Source: UBA7477 sp045602925 (GTDB lineage Bacteria; Bacillota; Clostridia; Oscillospirales; Ruminococcaceae). From it: a stretch of 64,000 nucleotides of DNA. The notes under the pieces were generated by a model. That model made no database searches and had not been told where the DNA came from. It saw only the letters and a program-made list of their open reading frames with translations. Position 1 is the first letter of the stretch, and the number at the start of each line of letters is the position of its first letter. The position numbers and the translations under genes were made by a program. Positions 16,816 through 24,766 of the stretch are shown one piece after another. The stretch spans positions 1 to 64,000 of the forward strand of contig JAZSCN010000021.1 of NCBI GenBank assembly GCA_045602925.1. Direction: 5' to 3'.

Positions 16816-17430
16816 TTACTTTGTGAAAAGCATGTATATTCCCATCAGCAAAAGAAAAGCTCCCTGCACAAAAGATAGCTCAAATCTCTCGCCGAACAAC
16901 CGTCTTATCCCCTTGGCAAAGCACATGGCAACCGACAAAAGAACAAAGCACGCAAGGAGCGTTGCGCCTGCTGTAATAAGCTTCTCGTTAAAGTCAAGCG
17001 ACGGGCCGACGCACACCCCTACTGCGAATGCATCGGTCGCAACAGCAAGAGAAACCGGTATCGCCTCTATGCAAGAAAGCGACCGTGAGCCGTCTCTGTC
17101 GCCGGCAGTTTCGTCAAAGATTACTCCAAGCGCTCCAACCCTGCTCGCAAGCTCGCTCTTTTTTCTCTTATCAAGGCTTGCTCGTATAATCCCGAACACG
17201 CCAAGGAGCAAGAGCACTACTGCGCCCACCTTTATACAGGCTTCGGGCGAGCACGGAAGTACAGCCTGCGCCAGAAAAAGTGCAAAAGCCATTCCCACAC
17301 CGTGAATGATTGTCATAACAAGCTGTGCCGACAGAGGAAAGCGTATCCCCGACGCTCTGTAGCTGACAGCTACCCCCATTGCGTCAAAGCAGCTTGCCAC
17401 AGCCAGCATAAGTATCTCAAAAAAACTCAT
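16816..17430 (-). CDS. MntP/YtaF-like membrane protein
   Basis: 204 residues, using the ATG at 17430, which has GGAGG nine bases upstream; an in-frame start ten codons earlier lacks a site. It has six predicted membrane helices in two related halves, each with an acidic helix motif (ASCFDAMGVAVSYR near residue 12, AVATDAFAVGVCVG near residue 125). This matches the MntP/YtaF family, whose members include manganese exporters and sporulation membrane protein YtaF. The sequence does not decide between the two. Monocistronic. Confidence 0.75.
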   Translation of the reverse strand: MSFFEILMLAVASCFDAMGVAVSYRASGIRFPLSAQLVMTIIHGVGMAFALFLAQAVLPCSPEACIKVGAVVLLLLGVFGIIRASLDKRKKSELASRVGALGVIFDETAGDRDGSRSLSCIEAIPVSLAVATDAFAVGVCVGPSLDFNEKLITAGATLLACFVLLSVAMCFAKGIRRLFGERFELSFVQGAFLLLMGIYMLFTK

Positions 17431-17497
17431 AAAATATTGCCTCCAAAAAATCCCTTGCAATATTCTATGCCAAGATACCTAAAGCTGACAAAATGGC

Positions 17498-17613
17498 AAA
17501 AAAATAGGCAGAGCCAACGCTCTGCCGAAATCAGATAAAATTATGTGTAGAACAAAAGAAAGGAGACAACAAAACGAATGTCTGCTGAGAAATATCTCAG
17601 GTCGTCAGACATC
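17498..17613 (-). ncRNA. Candidate small RNA with an anti-Shine-Dalgarno segment
   Basis: A consensus minus-strand promoter (17620-17648) would start an RNA near 17613. Its 5' end folds into an ATGTCTG...CAGACAT hairpin (17579-17613). A single-stranded middle contains UCUCCUUUCUUUUG, complementary to ribosome binding sites. It ends in a strong terminator (17507-17526). This plan, a 5' hairpin with a CU-rich stretch and a terminator, is typical of trans-acting sRNAs in Gram-positive bacteria. No coding potential on this strand. The target is unknown. Confidence 0.5.
17507..17526 (-). terminator. Terminator of the candidate sRNA
   Basis: GGCAGAGC and GCTCTGCC form a perfect 8-bp stem, followed on the minus strand by TATTTTTTT. 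Confidence 0.75.
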
Positions 17614-17619
17614 GTTATT

Positions 17620-17648
17620 ATTATATTACTGTCATTTTAAAAAGTCAA
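17620..17648 (-). promoter_or_regulatory. Promoter of the candidate sRNA
   Basis: On the minus strand, TTGACT (17643-17648) and TATAAT (17620-17625) are separated by 17 bp. Confidence 0.65.
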
Positions 17649-17772
17649 GAAAAATTTGGGTTTTTTAAATATCATAACTTATAATCGGCATTATTCACAT
17701 AAAGAAAGGGTAAATTTTTGTGAATTTCTACTCATTTATAGCCAATCACACGAAAAATTGCTGTTTTTTCTG

Positions 17773-17997
17773 CTATCTTGATGAGCCGTAGCGAACATCC
17801 TCTACCATATCGCTGTCCTTGAAAAACAGAGAAACGCACCAGATTGCACATATAGCGATTACTACATAGACAATTCTGCTGACAATCGCTGCCGAGCCTC
17901 CGAACAAAAACGCAACAAGGTCGAACTGGAAAATTCCTACGAGCCCCCAGTTAATTCCGCCGATAATAAGCAGAAGCAATGCAATTCTATCCAGCAT
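17773..17997 (-). CDS. DUF378 small membrane protein
   Basis: 74 residues, using the ATG at 17997 with AGGAG ten bases upstream; the GTG three codons earlier sits too close to that site. It has two helices, LLLLIIGGINWGLVGIF and a second around residues 42-62. The GGINWGLVG motif is the hallmark of the DUF378 (YuzA-like) family, conserved in Firmicutes with no known function. It stands alone on its strand. Confidence 0.85.
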   Translation of the reverse strand: MLDRIALLLLIIGGINWGLVGIFQFDLVAFLFGGSAAIVSRIVYVVIAICAIWCVSLFFKDSDMVEDVRYGSSR

Positions 17998-18141
17998 TAT
18001 TTTCACTCTCCTTATAGTTTTGCACAGCTTAAATTACTGCTGCGCTTGAAAATATTCTTTGCGTAAATTATCTCTTTTATGCATACAAAATCACAAATTT
18101 ATGAAACCTATCTTATTTGCAGTATTTTTTAAAAAATATCC

Positions 18142-18170
18142 TTGATAAATCATTTTAAATGTGGTATAAT
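18142..18170 (+). promoter_or_regulatory. Promoter of the lipoprotein-cellobiose phosphorylase region
   Basis: TTGATA and TATAAT are 17 bp apart, about 100 bp upstream of the lipoprotein gene. No second promoter is evident in the 70 bp before the cellobiose phosphorylase gene. Confidence 0.65.
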
Positions 18171-18272
18171 TCCAGTAACTAGACTTTTATATATAGACAA
18201 AAGACTTATGTTCAAAGCACAGCTCAACAATAGCTATCGAACAGTATCCTGTTTTTTAAGAAAGGAACAAGT

Positions 18273-19154
18273 ATGAATAAAAAGGTTTTAAGCTTTATTG
18301 CAGCACTCACAATTTGCGCAGGCTTTTCTGCTTGCTCAAAGGATGACAGCTCATCTGACAGCATCGACGAGGCAAGCTCTGTGATTGACAGCTCTATTAC
18401 CGATTCAAGCTCTGATATCGACAGCTCTGTGATAGATAGCTCTGATACTGACAGCTCTGTACCGGACAGCTCCGAGCCGGACAGCAACCCTGACGAAAGC
18501 TCAGACATCGGCATTTCTGTTACATATATGACAGTTCCTCAGCTTACCGAGGCCTTCCTTGACTCTCTCGAGAGTGGCGATATTGATGCTTCCTACAGCT
18601 ACTGTGGCGACGAATTCAGAGCTGACCTTACCTCAGAGGATTTTACTTCAATCATATTTGAAGAAGATATATCCTACCAGGAATACACCACTGCCGACGG
18701 CAACACTATTACGGTGGGAACAGTCATCTTTACAATCGACGGCAAGATTAAGAGCGACTATGCCTTTATTTCTGTCATAGAATCGTCTGATACAAATGTT
18801 ATCCTCGATATATCACTTAAAACATTCCCGACAGAAAAGCTCGTCGATATGGGAGTGCCCGCCGAAGATATTATTCCACCAAAGCCGGATGACGTGCTCG
18901 GTAGCAAGAACGCCGAGGCTATCGCTGTAATGTGTGGCGATATTATCGCTGATGCACAAGCCTTCGGACAGAGTATCCCGGATGGCGTTTACAAGAAAAA
19001 CGACGGCTCTGACCTTTGCGATTCGATTAACGCAAACCTTAAGTTCCAGGGCATAGAGGCTTACGACTATGAGGTTACTATCTCAGGTGGCGTGGCTACT
19101 GAAGTTTCAATATTCGACGAGAGTGGCGAAAAGACCGAGTACTTTTCTGCATAG
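18273..19154 (+). CDS. Lipoprotein with a Ser/Asp-rich linker, unknown function
   Basis: 293 residues. A lipoprotein signal ends in GFSAC, so it is anchored at the outer face of the membrane. Residues 25-80 are a low-complexity linker of repeated DSS units. The rest holds two possible small domains: residues 90-190 (YMTVPQLTEAFLDSLESGD) and 205-293 (GSKNAEAIAVMCGDIIADA). Neither is recognised with confidence. AAAGGA precedes the ATG. It lies 70 bp upstream of the cellobiose phosphorylase gene on the same strand and probably shares its promoter, which would link it to beta-glucan use by context only. Confidence 0.8.
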   Translation: MNKKVLSFIAALTICAGFSACSKDDSSSDSIDEASSVIDSSITDSSSDIDSSVIDSSDTDSSVPDSSEPDSNPDESSDIGISVTYMTVPQLTEAFLDSLESGDIDASYSYCGDEFRADLTSEDFTSIIFEEDISYQEYTTADGNTITVGTVIFTIDGKIKSDYAFISVIESSDTNVILDISLKTFPTEKLVDMGVPAEDIIPPKPDDVLGSKNAEAIAVMCGDIIADAQAFGQSIPDGVYKKNDGSDLCDSINANLKFQGIEAYDYEVTISGGVATEVSIFDESGEKTEYFSA

Positions 19155-19224
19155 ACATAATTTAGGATTTAATTTGTAAATCAAATTCAAAATAAAATCA
19201 TTCACAAGAAAGGCAGGAATTCAA

Positions 19225-21720
19225 ATGAAATTTGGTTTCTTCGATGACGTTAACAAGGAATACGTCATCACCAACCCTAGAACCCCTTATCCTTGGATTA
19301 ACTACCTGGGAACACAGGAATTCTTCTCTCTCATCTCCAACACAGCTGGCGGATACAGCTTCTACAAGGATGCAAGACTGAGAAGAATCACACGTTACCG
19401 CTACAACAACGTACCAATCGATATGGGCGGAAGATACTTCTATATCAACGATAACGGTACTATCTGGAATCCGGGCTGGTCACCTGTAAAGACCGAGCTC
19501 GATTCTTATACATGCCGTCACGGTATCGGCTACACCATCATCACAGGTAAGAAGAACGACCTCAAGGCAGAGGCTACATTCTTTGTCCCACAGAACTACA
19601 ACGGCGAAGTTCAGCAGGTTGTTCTTACAAACGAGGGCAGCGAGGCTAAGACATTCTCACTCTTCTCATTCCAGGAATGGTGTCTTTGGGATGCTCAGGA
19701 TGACTGCACAAACTTCCAGAGAAACTTCTCTACAGGTCGTGTAGAGGTTTGCGGTTCTACAATCTACCACAAGACAGAGTACAGAGACCGTCGTAACCAC
19801 TACGCATTCTACTCAGTAAACGACGAAATCGACGGCTACGATACAGACAGAGATGCCTTTATCGGCCTCTACAACGGCTTTAACAATCCTGAAGCTGTTA
19901 TCGACGGCAAGGCTACAAACTCCTTCGCTGACGGCTGGTCACCAATCGCTTCACACTACAAGAAGATTACTCTCGCTCCGGGCGAGTCTAAGACTCTCGT
20001 ATTCATCCTTGGCTATGTTGAAATGCCTGTAGCTGAAAAGTTCGAGGCTGACGGAAAGACAATCAACAAGGTTAAGGCTCTCGAGATGATTGACAAGTAC
20101 AATACTCCTGAAAAGGTTGCTGCAGGTCTCGCTGAGCTTAAGGCTTCTTGGGATAAGCTCCTCGGAATTCTTAATGTTGATACTCCTGATGACAAGGTTA
20201 ACCGTATGGTTAATATCTGGAATCAGTATCAGTGTATGGTTACATTCAACCTCTCACGTTCTGCTTCATACTTTGAATCAGGTATCGGCCGTGGAATGGG
20301 CTTTAGAGATTCCAACCAGGATATCTTAGGCTTCGTTCACCAGATTCCTGACAGAGCTAGAGAAAGAATTATCGATATCGCTTCTACTCAGCTTCCTGAC
20401 GGCGGTTGCTACCACCAGTACCAGCCACTCACAAAGAAGGGTAACTCCGACATCGGCGGTGACTTCTCTGATGACCCACTCTGGATGATTCTCTCTGTTT
20501 CTGCATACATCAAGGAAACAGGCGACTGGTCTATCCTCGACGAGATGGTTCCATTTGATAACGACGAGTCTTTGGCTAAGCCAATGCTCGAGCACCTCAA
20601 GGTTTCATTCTACAAGATTGTTAATAACCTCGGTCCTCACGGTCTCCCACTCGCTATGAGAGCTGACTGGAACGACTGCATTAATCTCTCTTGCTACTCC
20701 GATACTCCTGGCGAAAGCTTCCAGACATACACTAACCCTAAGTTTGCTGCAGAAGGCGGCTACTCTAAGGTTGCTGAATCTGTAATGGTTGCTACACTCT
20801 TTACCTACACAGGTCCTAACTACGTTTCTATCTTAAAGCACCTTGGTCTTGACGACGAGGCAGAGGCTGCTCAGGCTGAAATCGACAAGATGAAGGAAAA
20901 CGTTATGGCTCACGCATTTGACGGTCAGTGGTTCCTCAGAGCTTACGACGCAAACGGCGAAAAGATGGGTTCAAATGAGTGTGAAGAAGGTAAAATCTTC
21001 ATCGAGCCACAGGGCTTTGCTGTTATGTCCGAAATCGGTAAGGAAAGCGGCGCTGACATCAAGACTCTCAACTCTATCGATAAGTACCTCAACACAGACT
21101 TCGGTCTTGTTCTTAACAATCCTGCATTCACAAAGTACTACATCCAGTACGGTGAAATTTCTACATACCCAGGTGGATACAAGGAAAACGCAGGTATCTT
21201 CACACATAACAACGCTTGGATAATCTGTGCTGAAGCTTACGCAGGTCGTGGTGACAAGGCATTCGAGTACTACTCAAAGATTGCTCCTGCCTTCACAGAA
21301 GAAACTTCCGATATTCACAAGACCGAGCCTTACGTATACGGTCAGATGATTGGTGGTAAGGACGCAGGTGCAGATATCGGCAAGCCTGGCAACCACTTCG
21401 GTCAGGGCAAGAACTCCTGGCTCACAGGTACAGCTGCTTGGAACTTTGTTGCTATCTCTCAGTACATTCTTGGTATTACACCTGACTTTGACGGTCTCAA
21501 GCTCGACCCATCTATCCCAGCTGAATGGGACGGCTTCGCTCTTACCAGACAGTACAGAGAAAACACCTACAACATCACAGTTAAGAACCCAGAGCACATC
21601 TGCAAGGGTGTCAAGTCTGTTATCGTTGACGGCGTTAAGATTAACGGCAACATTCTCCCTGTATTTGAAGCAGGTTCTGTTCACGAGGTTGAAGTCCTCA
21701 TGGGCGACATTAACGCATAA
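19225..21720 (+). CDS. cbp: Cellobiose phosphorylase, GH94
   Basis: 831 residues, full length for cytoplasmic GH94. The enzyme phosphorolyses cellobiose to alpha-glucose 1-phosphate and glucose, saving one ATP per cellobiose. The opening MKFGFFDDVNKEYVI and the long beta-sandwich then (alpha/alpha)6-barrel plan are characteristic. RADWNDCINL near residue 480 holds the conserved acidic region, and PGGYKENAGIFTHNNAW lies near residue 650. Codon choice is strongly biased (AAG, CTC, ATC, GGC and few rare codons) compared with neighbours, pointing to very high expression. No signal peptide. It is the intracellular end of cellulose and beta-glucan breakdown. Confidence 0.95.
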   Translation: MKFGFFDDVNKEYVITNPRTPYPWINYLGTQEFFSLISNTAGGYSFYKDARLRRITRYRYNNVPIDMGGRYFYINDNGTIWNPGWSPVKTELDSYTCRHGIGYTIITGKKNDLKAEATFFVPQNYNGEVQQVVLTNEGSEAKTFSLFSFQEWCLWDAQDDCTNFQRNFSTGRVEVCGSTIYHKTEYRDRRNHYAFYSVNDEIDGYDTDRDAFIGLYNGFNNPEAVIDGKATNSFADGWSPIASHYKKITLAPGESKTLVFILGYVEMPVAEKFEADGKTINKVKALEMIDKYNTPEKVAAGLAELKASWDKLLGILNVDTPDDKVNRMVNIWNQYQCMVTFNLSRSASYFESGIGRGMGFRDSNQDILGFVHQIPDRARERIIDIASTQLPDGGCYHQYQPLTKKGNSDIGGDFSDDPLWMILSVSAYIKETGDWSILDEMVPFDNDESLAKPMLEHLKVSFYKIVNNLGPHGLPLAMRADWNDCINLSCYSDTPGESFQTYTNPKFAAEGGYSKVAESVMVATLFTYTGPNYVSILKHLGLDDEAEAAQAEIDKMKENVMAHAFDGQWFLRAYDANGEKMGSNECEEGKIFIEPQGFAVMSEIGKESGADIKTLNSIDKYLNTDFGLVLNNPAFTKYYIQYGEISTYPGGYKENAGIFTHNNAWIICAEAYAGRGDKAFEYYSKIAPAFTEETSDIHKTEPYVYGQMIGGKDAGADIGKPGNHFGQGKNSWLTGTAAWNFVAISQYILGITPDFDGLKLDPSIPAEWDGFALTRQYRENTYNITVKNPEHICKGVKSVIVDGVKINGNILPVFEAGSVHEVEVLMGDINA

Positions 21721-21727
21721 TAAAAAC

Positions 21728-21756
21728 AATGGTGCACTCATTATGGGTGCACCATT
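21728..21756 (+). terminator. Terminator of the cellobiose phosphorylase gene
   Basis: AATGGTGCAC and GTGCACCATT pair with a short loop and are followed by TTGTTGT, eight bases past the stop codon. Confidence 0.8.
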
Positions 21757-21773
21757 TTGTTGTATACAGAAAG

Positions 21774-21801
21774 AAAAGGTAGCATTACTGCTACCTTTTT
21801 T
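21774..21801. terminator. Bidirectional terminator between convergent genes
   Basis: AAAAGGTAGC and GCTACCTTTT form the stem, with A/U tracts on both sides. It serves the minus-strand phosphoesterase gene and backs up the upstream terminator. Confidence 0.8.
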
Positions 21802-21804
21802 CTA

Positions 21805-22665
21805 TCATTCGCACTCAAGCGTGCAAACTACTATATCAAATGAATTGAAAAGTCTAAGGGAATAACCGCTGTTTCCTGCTCCTGCGCTAAGGAGCATTGT
21901 AACATTGCCCTGCTCGTAACTGCCACTCGTATACTCGGGTAATAACCCCTGACCCGGAGCATATACACCGTTGCCGAACGGTATTCCAAAAAGTCCGCCG
22001 TGAGCGTGTCCCGAGAACATAAGGCAATCCTCTACGCCCGCTCTGTCACATTCTCCGGAGATATATTCCAAATCCTCCGGATAGTGATGAAGCCACAGCA
22101 CGAGCTTTATGCTTTCCCTCTGAAGCTCATCTACTACCATATCAAGACCGGCGCCCTGGGTAGTAAGAGTACCTGCAACCGTGACGCTCTGACCATCTCG
22201 CAAAATCTCTGTAACATAGTCATCTAAGATTGTTATGCCGTTTTCGTTGCAACAACTTCTCATACGCTCCATATCGCTGTCCGAAAGCGACCTGTCGTGA
22301 TTTCCCCATACTATATAGCAGGGTGCAATTTTTGAAGCTTCTTCTAAGAAGTAGCATGCCCTCGACACATCGGTTCTTATAGAGTCCACTATATCACCCG
22401 TCATAAAGATGTAGTCGGGCTCTTGCTTACTTACCTTCTCTAAAAGTCTGTCGCAGTAGTTCTCGCTCGCATTGTGGAAGTCAGAAATCTGCACTATTTT
22501 TACACCGTCAAACTCCGTTGGCAGAAGTGCGCTTTTGTAGGTGTGCTCCTCTACCGTTATAACAGTATTCGACCTTATAAACTCTGCGATGAGAAGTATT
22601 GCCGCCGTGAGCAGTATGCAAAGTATTATTTTTTTCTTCTTGGATAATCCCTTTATGCTTTTCAT
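21805..22665 (-). CDS. Membrane-anchored metallophosphoesterase, YkuE/YaeI-like
   Basis: 286 residues. A basic N-terminus and one helix (IILCILLTAAILLIAEF) act as a signal anchor, putting the enzyme outside the membrane. The calcineurin-like motifs are complete: QISDFHN (DxH), MTGDIVD (GDxxD), WGNHDR (GNHD), WLHHYP and SGHAHGG (GHxH). They bind two metal ions. Relatives such as YkuE act on membrane or wall phosphodiesters; the substrate here is unknown. It follows an XRE regulator gene by 8 bp and a DUF2975 gene further upstream, so the three probably form one transcript. Confidence 0.9.
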   Translation of the reverse strand: MKSIKGLSKKKKIILCILLTAAILLIAEFIRSNTVITVEEHTYKSALLPTEFDGVKIVQISDFHNASENYCDRLLEKVSKQEPDYIFMTGDIVDSIRTDVSRACYFLEEASKIAPCYIVWGNHDRSLSDSDMERMRSCCNENGITILDDYVTEILRDGQSVTVAGTLTTQGAGLDMVVDELQRESIKLVLWLHHYPEDLEYISGECDRAGVEDCLMFSGHAHGGLFGIPFGNGVYAPGQGLLPEYTSGSYEQGNVTMLLSAGAGNSGYSLRLFNSFDIVVCTLECE

Positions 22666-22673
22666 AGAAAGTC

Positions 22674-22898
22674 CTACTCCTCAGAAATGTTATCGTCAGG
22701 TGTGTATTCTAAAATATCACCCGGCTGGCATTCCAGCGTTTTACAAATCGCCTCAAGGGTAGAAAATCTTATTGCGCTGACCTTTCCCGTCTTGAGCTTT
22801 GAAAGATTGACATTAGATACGCCAACACTATCCGAAAGCTCGTTAAGGCTCATTTTTCTGTCAGCCATCACTCTGTCCAGTCTTAAGATAATTGCCAT
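22674..22898 (-). CDS. XRE-family HTH regulator, YozG-like
   Basis: 74 residues that are almost entirely one helix-turn-helix domain. MSLNELSDSVGVSNVNLSKL carries helices 2-3, and IRFSTLEAICKTLECQPGDIL completes the fold. The form (Cro/C1-type, about 70 residues) and the position after a DUF2975 membrane protein match the widespread YoaS-YozG pair. The membrane partner is thought to control the regulator. It lies 14 bp downstream of the DUF2975 gene. A palindrome at 23768-23792 may be its operator. Confidence 0.9.
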   Translation of the reverse strand: MAIILRLDRVMADRKMSLNELSDSVGVSNVNLSKLKTGKVSAIRFSTLEAICKTLECQPGDILEYTPDDNISEE

Positions 22899-22912
22899 GC
22901 TTTCACCTCATA

Positions 22913-23602
22913 TTAAAGTGTTTCGTCAGATTCGCGCTGGAGCTGTGCACCGTAGTTAAAGATGTAGATTACAAGGAGCACTATTGCCATCAAAAGTATG
23001 TTCATAATGTTGATTGTACCTAAAAGCCCCTGCCCAAGAATCATTACTGCAAACCAAGGGATAATAGAATATGCAAACTGCTTCATTCTCTTTGTAACAT
23101 TTTCTTCAAAAGGCGATTCGCACTTTTCAAAAGCCTTTGCAAGCTTCTTTGCAAAAACGAGTGTTATATAAGCAGCTGCAATAACGAGCGAAACGAGGAT
23201 ACAAGCTATACCTAAAATACCGCCCAAGCCGATAACGCCATCTAAGTCTTCTCTTAATTTGTCGAGGTCAAAGCCTGCATTTGCAACTACTGTGAGAACA
23301 TCGCCCTGCTCTGTTGCAGCCAGCTTCTCAATTTCTACGCCTGCTACACTGACAATAACTTCATCAACGATTTCCTCGTCTACAAGGCTGAGCGGAAACT
23401 CGCTGTTGTCGAACGAAACATTTGCAGTAGCGTCAAAGTTTATCTTGATAGAATCCTCTGCTTTATCGCTCATTGTAAAGCCGACAATCGCAAAGCACAC
23501 ACATATTACAAAACCTATAATAACCAGCACCTGTGCGATAGTAACTGCTATCTTGCTGATTTTTCCGATAAGATTAATTTTTTTGATTGCGTCATTTTTC
23601 AT
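22913..23602 (-). CDS. DUF2975 membrane protein
   Basis: 229 residues with four predicted helices (about 14-38, 125-150, 175-190 and 195-220). An extracytoplasmic beta-rich domain (INFDATANVSFDNSEFPLSL) lies between the first and second. The arrangement and the adjacent XRE gene fit the DUF2975 family, a membrane component of small regulatory pairs. GAAAGGAAAATC precedes the ATG. The large external loop suggests that it senses something outside, but this is inference. Confidence 0.75.
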   Translation of the reverse strand: MKNDAIKKINLIGKISKIAVTIAQVLVIIGFVICVCFAIVGFTMSDKAEDSIKINFDATANVSFDNSEFPLSLVDEEIVDEVIVSVAGVEIEKLAATEQGDVLTVVANAGFDLDKLREDLDGVIGLGGILGIACILVSLVIAAAYITLVFAKKLAKAFEKCESPFEENVTKRMKQFAYSIIPWFAVMILGQGLLGTINIMNILLMAIVLLVIYIFNYGAQLQRESDETL

Positions 23603-23690
23603 GATGATTTTCCTTTCATGTAGAAGTTTTTGTTTTCGTTTCAGCTGATGTGCTCAGTATACATCAATATTTTTCGTTTGTCAACAATAA

Positions 23691-23797
23691 TTTATCGTTT
23701 ATCATTAAATTTGTGATAATTATACATATCACCGACGACTTTTTGTGCGATTTGATATGCAATTTTCACGATAAATATTTAATGTTTATCGTTAAAT
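23691..23797 (-). promoter_or_regulatory. TTTATCGTT repeats and palindrome upstream of DUF2975-XRE
   Basis: ACGATAAA-N9-TTTATCGT (23768-23792) is a perfect inverted repeat. A further TTTATCGTTTATCATTAAAT (23691-23710) repeats the half-site and its flank. The repeats lie in the AT-rich intergenic region before the DUF2975-XRE-phosphoesterase transcript, as expected of an autoregulatory operator. Confidence 0.4.
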
Positions 23798-23847
23798 CAA
23801 TGGTAAAAACTAAGTCCGACGCATATTACATCGGACTTAAATTTTCT

Positions 23848-24519
23848 TTAATCTGGAATTTTCCAGTCAATCGGTACTATATCATTTTGCGACAGGAAGG
23901 TGTTGACCTTTGAAAAATGCCTACAGCCGAAAAATCCGTTGTATGCAGAAAGCGGGCTCGGATGTGCGCAGGTAAACACCGCGTGCTGCTTTGCTGTAAT
24001 AAGCTGAGCTTTTGTCTTGGCGTTACCACCCCAGAGGATAAACGCTATCGGCTCTTTTCTGTCACTGAGTCTTCGGATTATCTCATCGGTGAAAATCTCC
24101 CAGCCCTTACCCTTGTGGCTGTTCGCCTGGCCTTCTCTCACCGTTAAAACCGTGTTAAGCAGCAGTACGCCCTGCCTTGCCCACGAGGTAAGCTCGCCAT
24201 GTGACGCAGGAGAAATCCCTAAATCGTCATACAGCTCCTTATACATATTTTTAAGTGAGGGTGGAATCTTACAGCCCTTTTGCACAGAAAAGCACAGCCC
24301 ATGCGCCTGGCCGACCTCGTGGTAAGGGTCCTGACCGAGAATTACAGCCTTGACGCTACTATATGGCGTAGTCTTCAAGGCGTTAAAGACGTTTTGCTTT
24401 TCGGGGAAGACTCTTCCACTATTATATTCTTCCTTTAAAAAATCACAGAGGCTTGTAAAGTAGGGCTTTTTAAACTCCTCCGACAAGACCTCGTCCCAGC
24501 CTGAGCCAATTCTTATCAT
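23848..24519 (-). CDS. ung: Uracil-DNA glycosylase, family 1
   Basis: 223 residues from the ATG at 24519; the longer open frame upstream overlaps another gene and is not protein-like. It removes uracil from DNA to start base-excision repair. The active-site loops are intact: GQDPYHEVGQAHGLCFS with the catalytic Asp near residue 62, LLLNTVLTV, and HPSPLSAY with the catalytic His near residue 185. The start lies 2 bp past the stop of a 34-residue membrane peptide, with no clear ribosome binding site of its own, so translation is probably coupled. Confidence 0.95.
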   Translation of the reverse strand: MIRIGSGWDEVLSEEFKKPYFTSLCDFLKEEYNSGRVFPEKQNVFNALKTTPYSSVKAVILGQDPYHEVGQAHGLCFSVQKGCKIPPSLKNMYKELYDDLGISPASHGELTSWARQGVLLLNTVLTVREGQANSHKGKGWEIFTDEIIRRLSDRKEPIAFILWGGNAKTKAQLITAKQHAVFTCAHPSPLSAYNGFFGCRHFSKVNTFLSQNDIVPIDWKIPD

Positions 24520-24521
24520 AA

Positions 24522-24626
24522 TTAGCCGGCAACTATGCTGAGAATAATTGAGCCAACAACGCTGAGCAGCATAACTCCTGCGATAACGAGTGCAATTATA
24601 CGCTTCTTTAAATCCTTCTTTTTCAT
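24522..24626 (-). CDS. 34-residue membrane peptide upstream of ung
   Basis: It reads MKKKDLKKRIIALVIAGVML then LSVVGSIILSIVAG. It is a lysine-rich tip followed by one hydrophobic helix. GGAGG lies seven bases before the ATG, and a good promoter sits 33 bp upstream. Its stop is two bases from the ung start. Small single-span peptides of this look are common and rarely annotated in clostridia; no function is known to me. Confidence 0.65.
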   Translation of the reverse strand: MKKKDLKKRIIALVIAGVMLLSVVGSIILSIVAG

Positions 24627-24658
24627 AAGTTTTTCCTCCGAAATTCATTGCTCTCATA

Positions 24659-24687
24659 ATTATACCATAAGTTACATTTTCTTTCAA
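24659..24687 (-). promoter_or_regulatory. Promoter of the peptide-ung operon
   Basis: On the minus strand, TTGAAA (24682-24687) and TATAAT (24659-24664) are 17 bp apart. It is back to back with the promoter of the CbxX-type gene. Confidence 0.65.
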
Positions 24688-24701
24688 GATAAATTTTAAT
24701 C

Positions 24702-24730
24702 TTGCAAAGAAAGAAAGTATATTGTATAAT
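24702..24730 (+). promoter_or_regulatory. Promoter of the AAA+ ATPase gene
   Basis: TTGCAA and TATAAT are 17 bp apart, 37 bp upstream of the ATG, divergent from the promoter at 24659-24687. Confidence 0.65.
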
Positions 24731-24766
24731 AGAAGCGATGTACTTGTTATTAAGAGGAGGTTGGTT

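Noticed and set aside
17578..17640. 20-codon plus-strand ORF with AGGAG upstream (MSAEKYLRSSDIVIIILLSF)
   Set aside because: The spacing to the site is long (12 nt). The same bases form hairpin, promoter and CU-rich segments of a better-supported minus-strand RNA, so I list that instead.
21274..21741. 155-codon minus-strand ORF opposite the cellobiose phosphorylase gene
   Set aside because: The plus strand is a highly expressed, fully recognisable GH94 gene; the opposite frame is open because of its biased codon use.
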